The position numbers were made by a program, and so were the translations under genes. The notes beneath the pieces are model-generated. The model saw only the letters and a program-made list of their open reading frames with translations, made no database searches and was not told the origin of the DNA. From an uncultured Eggerthellaceae bacterium (GTDB taxonomy: Bacteria > Actinomycetota > Coriobacteriia > Coriobacteriales > Eggerthellaceae), in contig CAKUOV010000016.1 of the NCBI GenBank assembly GCA_934670115.1, positions 1-44,192 on the forward strand: 44,192 nucleotides of DNA. Reading direction: 5' to 3'. Shown here piece after piece: positions 8,195 to 15,951 of the stretch (position 1 is its first letter; each line of letters starts with the position of its first letter).

Positions 8195-9472
8195 ATGGCA
8201 AAGCACGGTGAAACAAAACGTGAGCAAAACGCAGCCCGTCTCGAAAACCTGCAGGTGAGACGGGCGGCGCGTATTTTCGCGGTTATTTTGATCTTCGCAA
8301 TCGCGTTTGCGGGCGGCTTTTTGCTGCGTGGCAACGAGCCCCTGATGAAGCGTTTGGGCATTGGCGTTACCACCAGCACGCAAGTCAACCCGGGACAGAC
8401 GATTTCGGGAAATACGTACGACTCGCTTGCAGCGCGCATTGCGGAAGTGCAGGGCACGCTTGAGAAGGAAAGCCTTGACGAGTACGATTTGAATGTGGCA
8501 ACAACGTCGCTGATCAACGCGCTGTTGGCGGATATCGATGACCCGTACGCGCGTTATCTGGACAGCGAGCGCTATCAGAAGTTCCTGCAAGATTTGTCTA
8601 CAACCGATTACGTGGGTATTGGCGTTATTTTCGCGGAGCAGGGTGAGACAGTCTATGCGGCCGATGTGTTTGCCGATTCCGTTGCGGCTGGCTCGGGTGT
8701 TCAGACGGGCGACATTATTGTGGCAATCGATGGCGCGCGCACTCAAGGCATGACAGCCAGCGAAGTGAATAACACGATATTCCGCGAGGCGGGCAGTTCC
8801 GTGGTAACCACGTGGCGTCGTCCCAGCTCAACGGGTGCGGAAAGCGGTGAAGAATTCACGGTAACGCTCCATTGCTCGCAATACAAAGAGAAGAATGTTG
8901 AGACTGAACTGACCGATGAACACGTAGGTGTTATCAAGGTTGCCCAAATCACGCAGAATTCTTCTTCGCTGGTATCCGATGCGGTGAAATCTCTTGCTGC
9001 TTCGGGTGCGCTTTCGTTCGTGCTTGACCTGCGCGATTGCCCTGGCGGTTATCTTACTCAGGCGGTTGATATTGCGAACTTGTTCATGAAGAGCGGCACG
9101 ATTGTGCAAATCGACTCCAACGGTGCGACAACTACGAAAGCCGTTTCCAGCGCAGCTATTACCGATGCACCGCTGTATGTGCTGGTCAACAGTAAGACTG
9201 CAGCTGCCGCAGAAGTGATTGCCGGTGCGCTTCAGGATAGCAAGCGCGCCACGATTGTGGGCGACACCACCATGGGCAAGGGCACCATGCAAGTCACGCG
9301 CGAGCTTTCGTTTGGCGGCGCGTTGCGCTACACGGCGGCAAAGTATAAGACGCCGTTGGGCTATGAGATTGACGGTTCGGGTATTTCGCCCGATATTCAC
9401 GTTTCGCTGGAAGGCGATGCCGACAATCAGAAGTCCCTGGCCGTGGATATGGCTGCTTCTCAAAACAGGTAG
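8195..9472 (+). CDS. S41/CtpA-family protein with PDZ domain, catalytic Ser replaced
   Basis: This is a membrane-anchored C-terminal processing peptidase homologue of 425 residues. In order it has one membrane helix (residues about 24-46), an N-terminal helical segment, a PDZ domain (about 135-205) and an S41 core (about 230-400) with VLDLRDCPGGYLTQAVDIANLF. In active family members the nucleophile is the first Ser of the (T/S)-A-S-A-S-E motif, and the general base Lys lies 25 residues later. Here that motif reads TAAAAE, so position 337 (codon 9203-9205) is Ala. The Lys (K362, MGKGTMQ) and the Gln four residues after it are kept. I infer a protease-dead protein, perhaps a binding or scaffold protein. 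It follows ftsEX by 19 bp; a ctp gene beside ftsEX is also known in Bacillus. Confidence 0.9.
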   Translation: MAKHGETKREQNAARLENLQVRRAARIFAVILIFAIAFAGGFLLRGNEPLMKRLGIGVTTSTQVNPGQTISGNTYDSLAARIAEVQGTLEKESLDEYDLNVATTSLINALLADIDDPYARYLDSERYQKFLQDLSTTDYVGIGVIFAEQGETVYAADVFADSVAAGSGVQTGDIIVAIDGARTQGMTASEVNNTIFREAGSSVVTTWRRPSSTGAESGEEFTVTLHCSQYKEKNVETELTDEHVGVIKVAQITQNSSSLVSDAVKSLAASGALSFVLDLRDCPGGYLTQAVDIANLFMKSGTIVQIDSNGATTTKAVSSAAITDAPLYVLVNSKTAAAAEVIAGALQDSKRATIVGDTTMGKGTMQVTRELSFGGALRYTAAKYKTPLGYEIDGSGISPDIHVSLEGDADNQKSLAVDMAASQNR

Positions 9473-9478
9473 TAATAC

Positions 9479-11686
9479 ATGGGTCGTTCTCGCGCTCACG
9501 TGCGCCGCAGTGCGCAGATTTACCCCACGGGCACGCTTACGGTATACGCCGACGGCTACGGTTTCGTGCGCACATCCGAAGGGGAGTTTTTCGTTCCCGA
9601 GAAGAAGATGAATGGTGCGTTCGATGGCGACTTGGTGGAGGTCGCACCGCTTCCGCATAAAACGCAGGGGCGAAATTCTGTTTACGACCAGGATAAACTG
9701 CAATGGGTGTCAAGCAAGGAAAGTCCCGCTGCGCGTGTGGTGCGCGTTATCGATCGCGCGCACGAGACGGTGGTAGGTCGCTACGATGTGGTTGAGCCGT
9801 TTGGTGTGGTTGTGCCGCTTGATTACCGCATGCAGCACGATATCTTCACACTGCGTAAAGATAACCCGGCCATTCCCGATGGCGCGCTGGTACGCGTACG
9901 CATTACAACGTTTCCTACGGGGCGCACGGCGGCTACCGGTGTTATCGAGGAAGTGCTTGACGAAGGTCAAAAGCAGCGTTTTATTGTTGACGCGCTGATT
10001 GAGCGGAACAGCTTGGAAACGGTGTTTTCCGAAGGCGCACAGGCCCAAGCGCAAGATGTGCGCGTTGACGAGCTCGATGCGTTAAGCCACGGATATCGCG
10101 ATATCCGCGATCGTGTGGTGTTCACCATTGACCCGGAAGACGCGCGAGATTTCGATGATGCCCTTTCGCTTGAACGCGCAGGGGGCGATGTTGCTCGAGG
10201 CCGCATTGGCGCTGGTGGTGCGCGTATTGCATGGCGTTTAGGCGTACATATTGCCGATGTGGCGCATTATGTTTCTTGGGATTCGTCCATTGATTTAGAC
10301 GCACGGCGTCGCGCGACTAGCGTATATCTGGTCGATCGTGTGCTGCCCATGTTGCCCGAAGAGCTTTCGAACAATATTTGCTCGCTGAAACCGGGAGTGG
10401 CGCGTCGCTGCATGACGGTTGACTTGTATCTTGATGAGCAAGCGGAAGTGGTGGGCGTTGACATTTACCCTGCGCTTATGGAGTCGCGTCGTCGCATGAA
10501 CTACGCGGAAGTGCGCGATTTGCTGGCGACGGGGAAGTGCGTTGGTGCCGGCGGCACGGCTGGCGGCGCGGAGGCGGATGCGGGCTGCGCTGGGGCTGGC
10601 GTGGGCGGCACGACTGGCGGCGTGGAGGCTGCGGCTGGCGCAGAGCCGGGTGTGGGATGCGTTGCTGCCGGCGCGGAGGCGTTCGCGAGCATTGAGCAGC
10701 GGCTTTTCGCGCTGGATGCCATTGCGCAGATGCGTCGCAAGAGTCGCCACAAGCTGGGTGCTCCCGAGTTTTCCCAGGTAGAAGCAAAAATGAAGCTCAA
10801 TGAGCAGCGTGAACCCATTGCGGTTGAACTGCACGAGAAGAACAACGCAACGCAGCTTGTCGAGGAAGCCATGCTCATGGCAAATCAGGCTGTTGCGCAT
10901 TATTTAATTGAGAACGGTATGCCCGGACTGTTTCGCGTGCATGAGGCGCCGCTTCCTATGAATTGCGCGTCGCTTGTGCCGCTGCTTGAGGAATTTCCCT
11001 GGTTTTCCCAGGTCAACAAGATGCTGTTTTCTCAAGGCAATAGTTTTCAGATTCAAAAAGTGCTCGAACTTTCGCGTGGACGCGCGGAAGAAGAGCTGGT
11101 GTCCAACGTGATGCTACGCGCCATGAAGCAAGCCGTTTATAGCCCTACGTGTGAGGGTCATTTTGGTTTGGCAGCCGATGAATACTTACATTTTACAAGC
11201 CCTATCAGGCGTTATCCCGACCTGGTAGTTCATCGCATGCTCAAGGCTCATTTGGAGAAGCGACGGTTAGGCGCACTGCCGCCCGAGCAAAAGAAAGCGG
11301 TGGCGCAAGAGGTGTCTCAGCTTGCGTGGCTGGCGGAGCATTCCTCGAAAATGGAGCGCTTGGCTGAAAAGGTCTCACGCGAATCGCACGAGTATTTGCT
11401 GGTGGAGTACATGCAGCAGTTCGTGGGGCAGAACTTTTCCGCGACGATTTCCGGCGTGGCATCGTATGGTGTGTACGTGCGACTTGATAACACGGCGGAA
11501 GGGTTGCTGCCACTCAAAGAGCTGGGCCAGGAGTATTTCATCTTCGATGGCGTGCATCATACGCTTACGGGCGAAGAGAGCGACACGTTGTATCGCTTGG
11601 CGCAGCGCGTTGCAGTTGTTTTGAGTTCTGCCGACCCCCTCACGCGCAACCTCACGTTCAAACTTTGCCGCAACCAGGCAAAATAG
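9479..11686 (+). CDS. rnr: Ribonuclease R
   Basis: RNase R is a processive 3'-5' exoribonuclease that degrades structured RNA and, with SmpB-tmRNA, the messages of stalled ribosomes. Cold-shock-like RNA-binding domains come first (residues about 15-165). The RNB catalytic domain follows, with TIDPEDARDFDDA (Asp218, Asp224, Asp226, Asp227 expected to bind Mg), and then a C-terminal S1 domain (about 645-730). The 735-residue length is within family range. Residues about 353-402 are a Gly/Ala/Cys-rich insert inside the RNB domain, built from two imperfect 18-residue copies. The gene begins 6 bp after the S41 gene with no strong ribosome binding site. Confidence 0.95.
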   Translation: MGRSRAHVRRSAQIYPTGTLTVYADGYGFVRTSEGEFFVPEKKMNGAFDGDLVEVAPLPHKTQGRNSVYDQDKLQWVSSKESPAARVVRVIDRAHETVVGRYDVVEPFGVVVPLDYRMQHDIFTLRKDNPAIPDGALVRVRITTFPTGRTAATGVIEEVLDEGQKQRFIVDALIERNSLETVFSEGAQAQAQDVRVDELDALSHGYRDIRDRVVFTIDPEDARDFDDALSLERAGGDVARGRIGAGGARIAWRLGVHIADVAHYVSWDSSIDLDARRRATSVYLVDRVLPMLPEELSNNICSLKPGVARRCMTVDLYLDEQAEVVGVDIYPALMESRRRMNYAEVRDLLATGKCVGAGGTAGGAEADAGCAGAGVGGTTGGVEAAAGAEPGVGCVAAGAEAFASIEQRLFALDAIAQMRRKSRHKLGAPEFSQVEAKMKLNEQREPIAVELHEKNNATQLVEEAMLMANQAVAHYLIENGMPGLFRVHEAPLPMNCASLVPLLEEFPWFSQVNKMLFSQGNSFQIQKVLELSRGRAEEELVSNVMLRAMKQAVYSPTCEGHFGLAADEYLHFTSPIRRYPDLVVHRMLKAHLEKRRLGALPPEQKKAVAQEVSQLAWLAEHSSKMERLAEKVSRESHEYLLVEYMQQFVGQNFSATISGVASYGVYVRLDNTAEGLLPLKELGQEYFIFDGVHHTLTGEESDTLYRLAQRVAVVLSSADPLTRNLTFKLCRNQAK
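10550..10657 (+). repeat. 54-bp imperfect tandem duplication inside rnr
   Basis: GGCGGCACG begins a unit at 10550 and again at 10604. The first 26 bases of the two units agree at 24 positions. At protein level this is two 18-residue Gly/Ala-rich units, beginning GGTAGG and GGTTGG. The stretch is in frame and lies in the linker between the segments that in E. coli RNase R read roughly Y.KV and L..L..A..R. Confidence 0.75.
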
Positions 11687-11694
11687 CACCTTCG

Positions 11695-11727
11695 TTGTTG
11701 ACAAATTACCCCACCTTTTGTCAACAA
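11695..11727. repeat. 33-bp palindromic element, copy 1
   Basis: Perfect 11-bp arms (TTGTTGACAAA and its complement) flank an 11-bp C-rich spacer, starting 8 bp after the rnr stop. There is no T-run, so it is not an ordinary terminator. A near-identical copy lies in the opposite orientation at 20077-20109, just before the Xer gene (31 of 33 bases agree). Confidence 0.8.
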
Positions 11728-11801
11728 AGTCCTTCGCTTGTCGATAAACTATCCCGTCAATCTAGCTTAAAGCGCAAATCCAGAGCGCAATTCAGGATGT
11801 C

Positions 11802-11828
11802 CCCAAAGTGCAAAATGTGCACTTTGGG
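11802..11828. repeat. Perfect 11-bp inverted repeat
   Basis: CCCAAAGTGCA (11802-11812) and its exact complement (11818-11828) flank a 5-nt loop, AAATG. No T-run follows on either strand, so an operator-type site or a structured RNA is as likely as a terminator. Confidence 0.7.
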
Positions 11829-12056
11829 AATGCTCCTGGGCGCTTGCTGTTTGACGAAGGCCGACTTTCAAATCAACGTCAAATATTGAAGGAAAAAAGC
11901 AAGCGAACGCTTTGGCGATATAATTCAGGGCCGTCTGCAACGGTTTTCTGCGGCTCGATTCCCCCGATGCCCAGTGCACCAAGATTGAGCGTTGCGCCCA
12001 ATCCGTATCGGATGCTCGTGAAGCTCATCCAAGGATATCTCTGGCCGGTCTCTCCT

Positions 12057-12356
12057 CTACGGCCCCAGCAAAATGTCCGCCGGCCAATAGAGGGCCTTGT
12101 CTGATAGGGCAGGTTTTCGTGTAGTGCTTGTTGCCAAAAGGCCCTTCACTTCGGGCAAATCGACGATTGGGAGTAGTTCAGCTTCGGCATATCGTTCGAA
12201 AACCTGACCTGATTCAGATTGACACTTATCTGAACTGGGGTTTTGCAGAATCACTTTTTCCTCGCGCGCTATGGTTCCTGAGAACGGTTCATAATCGACT
12301 TTCCTAACCGCACCCAATCGTCGATTTGCCCGAATTTGCACCCGCTTTTCCAACAA
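12057..12356 (-). pseudogene. Doubtful ORF or gene remnant, 99 codons
   Basis: The translated product (RKVDYEPFSGTIAREEKVILQNP... to ...RKPALSDKALYWPADILLGP) has a balanced, protein-like composition, unlike the Arg/Ala-rich noise frames nearby. Its codon use is more AT-rich than that of the neighbours. The only start in frame is a TTG at 12356 without a ribosome binding site, and an in-frame stop lies close upstream. I do not recognise the family. A 5'-truncated remnant of an accessory gene fits best, but a small real gene downstream of trmO cannot be excluded. Confidence 0.35.
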
Positions 12357-12416
12357 CCGTTCGCTTGAGAGGTCTTTTCAATGCCTTAAACGCCGCGCAA
12401 GAGACTGTTGCGGTGC

Positions 12417-13097
12417 CTATCGCCGGGTCAGGCCCGTTACTGTCAAGACGCCAGCCTGGTCGTCAACCGTAAAATGCACATCCCAACCCGCGAACGCCAT
12501 GACATAGGTGCGCTGCGGGTCGTGATGCGTCGCGGGGCGCGGATCAAGCGCTAGCGCGTCTTTTAGCGTTGCCAGCTGCTCAATGCTAAAGTATTGCTGC
12601 AGGCCATCGGGTAGTTCCACACGCACGCTGTGCCATTTGTTCTCGGTAGCAATGCCGCCGCGCACATCTGCATGGCAATCCGACGTGGGGACATACGGCT
12701 TGATATCATAAATCTCGGTCCCGTCGCGCAGGTCAGCGCCCAACACGTGAAGGATGGGGCCGGCTTCGGTCATCTCTACCGATTCCAATCGCACGGATGA
12801 AAGCCCGAGCGGGTTCGGGCGGAAAGGGGAGCGCGTCGCAAAGACGCCCATGCGCTTGTTGCCGCCTAGAATTGGGGGTCGCACTGTGGGCGACCAGGTG
12901 TTTTTATCGCCGTGGTCAAAACCCCACACGAGCCACAGGTAATCGTAGCCCTCAATGCCGCGCACGCACTCAGGTTGGGAAAACTCCGGCTCGAACACGA
13001 TAGTTCCGCGAGCTTCCTTTACCAGGTTGCTTTGGCGTGGAATGCCGAATTTCTCGGGAAAGTCGGTGTGAATGTGGGCAACGGGTTTGATTTCCAT
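12417..13097 (-). CDS. trmO: tRNA (N6-threonylcarbamoyladenosine37-N6)-methyltransferase TrmO
   Basis: TrmO (TsaA/YaeB family) uses SAM to methylate t6A37 in tRNA-Thr. The 226-residue product has the family hallmarks: GIEGYDYLWLVWGFDH, the SAM-site segment VFATRSPFRPNPLGLSSVRL, and DGTEIYDIKPYVPTSD before the small C-terminal domain. The start is the ATG at 13097 (MEIKPVAHIHTDFP), with AAGGAAG just upstream. The open frame runs further upstream to 13304, but that extension is Arg-rich and unlike the family. The gene is transcribed divergently from smpB. Confidence 0.92.
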   Translation of the reverse strand: MEIKPVAHIHTDFPEKFGIPRQSNLVKEARGTIVFEPEFSQPECVRGIEGYDYLWLVWGFDHGDKNTWSPTVRPPILGGNKRMGVFATRSPFRPNPLGLSSVRLESVEMTEAGPILHVLGADLRDGTEIYDIKPYVPTSDCHADVRGGIATENKWHSVRVELPDGLQQYFSIEQLATLKDALALDPRPATHHDPQRTYVMAFAGWDVHFTVDDQAGVLTVTGLTRR

Positions 13098-13221
13098 GGC
13101 ACTTCCTTGTTCGTTGGTGCGACAGCTAGCAAGGCGGTAGCGAAGCGCCGGGATGCCTTCCCGTAAGCGCCGCTGCGGACCGGCACGCCTGTGCCTTCTG
13201 CTCGATTTCTTGTTTTCGAGA

Positions 13222-13251
13222 AGTTTACTTTTTATTTGCTGGTATAAGCAA
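13222..13251 (-). promoter_or_regulatory. Putative trmO promoter
   Basis: On the minus strand, TTGCTT (13246-13251) is followed after 18 bp by TAAACT (13222-13227). Transcription would begin near 13215, about 118 nt before the trmO ATG. Confidence 0.4.
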
Positions 13252-13263
13252 GCCCTTCGCTCG

Positions 13264-13272
13264 TGGTATGAT
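13264..13272 (+). promoter_or_regulatory. Putative extended -10 promoter for smpB
   Basis: TGG-TATGAT (13264-13272) fits an extended -10 element. The same CGCTCGTGGTAT context occurs before secA. The leader to the smpB start would be about 113 nt. Confidence 0.4.
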
Positions 13273-13391
13273 GCCAAAGCTGGGTTTCGTAGCGGAGGCC
13301 GCACTTTGTTGCGCCCGCCTCCACAAGCCGAAACCCTGCGAAATGAGCTTTCGGATGCGTTCCCGGCAAGCTTTCAGGCAAGGAGGTGCCC

Positions 13392-13862
13392 GTGAAAGAA
13401 AAGAAAGACAAGCAGATTGCTCAGAATCGTCGTGCGCGGTTCGAATATGAGATTTTAGAGACCTTCGAAGCGGGCATTGAGCTGACCGGCACGGAGGTGC
13501 GCTCGCTGCGCGATAAGAATTGCCAGCTCACTGACTGCTATTGCCTTATTCGCGGCGGCGAGATGTGGCTCTATAACGTGCACATTGCTCCGTTCGAGAT
13601 GGGCAACATCAACAATGTTGACCCCGATCGTCGGCGCAAGCTGCTGCTCCATAAGAACCAGATTCGATATCTGGAGCGTCAGGTGGCGGAAAAGGGTATG
13701 GCGGTTGTTCCCCTGAAGATGTATTTCAAGGAGAACTCCCTGGTTAAAGTTGAAATTGCGCTTGCGCGCGGCAAGAAGGTCTACGACAAGCGCGCCACCA
13801 TGGCAAAGCGCGACTCGAACCGCGAGATTGAGCGCGCCCTTAAGGAACGCTCGCGGTATTAA
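13392..13862 (+). CDS. smpB: SsrA-binding protein SmpB
   Basis: SmpB binds tmRNA and delivers it to ribosomes stalled at the 3' end of a message. The 156-residue product has the family signatures QNRRARFEYEILETFEAGIELTGTEVRSLR, the LYNVHIAPFE strand, and a basic C-terminal tail (KRDSNREIERALKERSRY) that occupies the empty mRNA channel. AAGGAGG (13380-13386) places the start at GTG 13392, with 5-nt spacing. A GTG at 13386 overlaps the ribosome binding site itself and is unlikely. The tmRNA gene lies 3.5 kb downstream and rnr 1.7 kb upstream. Confidence 0.96.
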   Translation: MKEKKDKQIAQNRRARFEYEILETFEAGIELTGTEVRSLRDKNCQLTDCYCLIRGGEMWLYNVHIAPFEMGNINNVDPDRRRKLLLHKNQIRYLERQVAEKGMAVVPLKMYFKENSLVKVEIALARGKKVYDKRATMAKRDSNREIERALKERSRY

Positions 13863-13951
13863 GAGGTTTGGGTGTCGCGTTGGCGGCGCGTTTCCTGGTT
13901 CACGCAGGTGCTGCGAAGCTGCAATCGGCTGGTTTTGCGCATGCGCTTCGA

Positions 13952-13979
13952 TTGGTCAATACCGCGTTGGTGCTACATT
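13952..13979 (+). promoter_or_regulatory. Putative promoter upstream of the 14008 gene
   Basis: TTGGTC (13952-13957), a 16-bp spacer and TACATT (13974-13979) lie 28 bp before the start codon. Confidence 0.4.
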
Positions 13980-14007
13980 TTTTTACGTTCGCTAAAGGAG
14001 GGTGTCC

Positions 14008-14748
14008 GTGTCTAAGACGGAAGTCGTGGAAATCGAATATAGCGATGACGACATCTTATATTACATCGATGACGAGCAGGGAAACGAGATTGGCTTTGCT
14101 GTGCTGGAAGACGGCAAAGAGGTCGAGTATTACTACGCGGATTCTCTGGGCGATAAAGTTGGCCAGGCGGTAGGTACCGTGGTCGACGGTGTGGTCGGCG
14201 GCGTAAAAGAAGCGATTGACGATAATCCGTTTGTCAGCGCGGAAGGGGTGTCCCATTTAAGGGATGACCTGAACGTCATTTACAAGGAGAACGCGGACAC
14301 CATGAACAGCCTGCGTTCGATTGCGCAGGACATGCGCGACTTCAAGGATCTTTTCACGGGCAAGCCGCTAAAGCCTCGTTCCGAAGAAAGGAAGAGCGTC
14401 GCTGCAAGTGACGATATGGGTGGCACCGAGGCGGGCATGGAGATGTTCGCGAAGGAAAGCTTGCGGGCTGAATCTGAACCAGCGCCCAAGCCTGCATCCA
14501 AGCCTGAGCCCAAACCTGCGCCTAGCTGCGAAGCCGGGTCTGCTTCGCATGAGGCGGTTCAGCCGAAAAAAGGTACGCAGCCGATTCTTGATGCCGACAT
14601 GCGTGCGGAGCTTATGGCTGAGCTGCGCGAAGAGCTGAAAGAAGAAATGCGTGCGGAACTGCGAGCGTCAAATGCCGCTGCTGCGTCGGCTGTCTCGGCG
14701 GGGGGACTGGCGCCTTCGCCTGCTGCAACTGCACCTTCGGCGGATTAG
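14008..14748 (+). CDS. Uncharacterised acidic/Ala-Pro-rich protein
   Basis: I do not recognise this 246-residue protein. The first 65 residues are acidic and Tyr-rich (EIEYSDDDILYYIDDEQGNEIGF, EVEYYYADSLGDKVG), followed by a Val/Gly-rich segment (AVGTVVDGVVGGVKEAIDD) and a helical region. A low-complexity Pro/Lys/Glu linker (about 150-190) leads to a charged helix rich in Glu, Arg and Leu (MRAELMAELREELKEEMRAEL), likely a coiled coil, and an Ala/Ser/Pro tail. There is no signal peptide or clear membrane helix. AAAGGAGG at 13994-14001 favours GTG 14008 (6-nt spacing) over GTG 14002, which abuts it. A strong terminator follows. Confidence 0.75.
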   Translation: MSKTEVVEIEYSDDDILYYIDDEQGNEIGFAVLEDGKEVEYYYADSLGDKVGQAVGTVVDGVVGGVKEAIDDNPFVSAEGVSHLRDDLNVIYKENADTMNSLRSIAQDMRDFKDLFTGKPLKPRSEERKSVAASDDMGGTEAGMEMFAKESLRAESEPAPKPASKPEPKPAPSCEAGSASHEAVQPKKGTQPILDADMRAELMAELREELKEEMRAELRASNAAAASAVSAGGLAPSPAATAPSAD

Positions 14749-14840
14749 CCTGCTCCAAAGTTTGCGCGAGCGAGCCCGTGTGCGGCAGGAGCGCAAGAGC
14801 GGTTCCAACGAGCGATTCCCAGAACATAACGATACCCAGA

Positions 14841-14875
14841 AGAAGCGTCCCTTGCGGACGCTTCTTTGCTTTTTC
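14841..14875 (+). terminator. Rho-independent terminator
   Basis: A perfect 10-bp stem (AGAAGCGTCC and complement) with a 5-nt loop is followed by TTGCTTTTTCT. It ends the transcript of the 14008 gene. Confidence 0.85.
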
Positions 14876-14894
14876 TCGTGAACGCGCTCAAAAC

Positions 14895-14926
14895 TTGTTG
14901 ATTAATCAACAAACTAACGCTACTAT
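14895..14926 (+). promoter_or_regulatory. DegV promoter with overlapping palindromic operator
   Basis: TTGATT (14898-14903), a 17-bp spacer and TACTAT (14921-14926) form a good sigma-70-type promoter. The -35 lies inside a perfect 18-bp palindrome, TTGTTGATTAATCAACAA (14895-14912), a likely binding site for a dimeric repressor. Which regulator binds is unknown. Confidence 0.6.
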
Positions 14927-15010
14927 GGGGCAACCATACAAGAAAACAATGCGCTTTTTGCCGCGCTAGATGCGGCACTATGCGTCTGACGCTAGTCAAG
15001 GAGAACCGCT

Positions 15011-15868
15011 ATGTCCGTTCGTATCATTACCGACTCCGCCGCCGATATCTCGCCTGAGCGACTTTCGCAATGGGGCGTGGAGGCGCTGCCGCTCAAGACC
15101 ATCATCGAGGGCGTGGAGTATCTTGACGGCGTAACGCTTTCCAGCCAGGAGTTTTTCGAGAAGCTCATCGAAATGGACGGCCTTCCTACCACAAGCGCCG
15201 TTGCCCCCGGCGAGTACTCAAAGGCGTTTCGCGAGGCGCTTCGGGCGGGTGACGAGGTGGTGTGCATCTGTTTGTCGTCGAAGCTTTCAGCGTGTTATCA
15301 GGCTGCTTGCATTGCTGCGGAGGATTATCCCGGTGCCTCGCTGCACGTGGTGGATTCGTTGAACGTTTCTTTGGGTGAGCAGATTTTAGTGCAGCGTGCT
15401 GTGCAGCTGCGCAACGGCGGTATGAGCGCGGCGAAAATCGCTGCCGACCTTGAGCAGGCCAGGACGCGCATTCGTCTTGTTGGCTTGGTGGGCACGCTGG
15501 AGTACCTGAAGCGAGGCGGACGCGTTTCCGCCGCGGTGGCGCTTGCGGGCGGTTTGCTGGGCATTAAGCCGGTTATTGCAGTTCAAGATGGGGAAGTGGT
15601 TGTACTTGGCCAGGCGCGCGGCTCGAAGAACGGCCGCAATCTGCTGGTTGAGCAGGCGCGCAAGAGCGGCGGCATCAGCTACGATGAGCCGTACTTGACT
15701 GCATACAGTGGTCTTTCCGACAAGCTGCTCCATAAGTACCTTGTTGACAGCGCCGATCATTTTCCGATTGACGTGGACCAAGTGTCCGTCTGCCGCATTG
15801 GAAGCACCATTGGCACTCATGTTGGCCCCGATGCCGTTGCCGTTGCGTTCTACGCGCGAGAAGAATAA
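15011..15868 (+). CDS. DegV family fatty-acid-binding protein
   Basis: DegV proteins (FakB in Staphylococcus) bind a fatty acid and can present it to a kinase (FakA) that makes acyl-phosphate for membrane lipid synthesis. The 285-residue product shows the family pattern: RIITDSAADIS at the N terminus, TTSAVAPGEYSKAF, VDSLNVSLGEQILV, and the C-terminal domain with LVGTLEYLKRGGRVSAAVALAGGLLGIKPVI. AAGGAG precedes the ATG. The gene stands alone between terminators. No fakA is in the window, so the physiological ligand cannot be stated. Confidence 0.92.
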   Translation: MSVRIITDSAADISPERLSQWGVEALPLKTIIEGVEYLDGVTLSSQEFFEKLIEMDGLPTTSAVAPGEYSKAFREALRAGDEVVCICLSSKLSACYQAACIAAEDYPGASLHVVDSLNVSLGEQILVQRAVQLRNGGMSAAKIAADLEQARTRIRLVGLVGTLEYLKRGGRVSAAVALAGGLLGIKPVIAVQDGEVVVLGQARGSKNGRNLLVEQARKSGGISYDEPYLTAYSGLSDKLLHKYLVDSADHFPIDVDQVSVCRIGSTIGTHVGPDAVAVAFYAREE

Positions 15869-15907
15869 GAAGGCAAGCACATTCGCCTTTCGCGCGCAAT
15901 CCTTTGA

Positions 15908-15951
15908 AGGCACCTGCCGTTACCGAAGCGGCAGGCGCCTGTTCTTTTTTT
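15908..15951 (+). terminator. Rho-independent terminator of the DegV gene
   Basis: A 12-bp stem with one mismatch (AGGCACCTGCCG pairing with CGGCAGGCGCCT) is followed by GTTCTTTTTTT. Confidence 0.85.

Larger units (their letters stand above)
11728..12416. other. Long intergenic region between rnr and trmO
   Basis: About 690 bp without a securely supported gene. It holds a perfect 11-bp hairpin at 11802-11828 and a doubtful minus-strand reading frame at 12057-12356, both described separately. The base composition is more mixed than in the flanking genes, which suggests accessory or decayed DNA. Confidence 0.5.

Noticed and set aside
13098..13304. 69-residue N-terminal extension of TrmO
   Set aside because: Arg-rich and unlike the family; ATG 13097 has a good ribosome binding site and gives the usual TrmO N terminus. 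The extension also covers the likely promoter.
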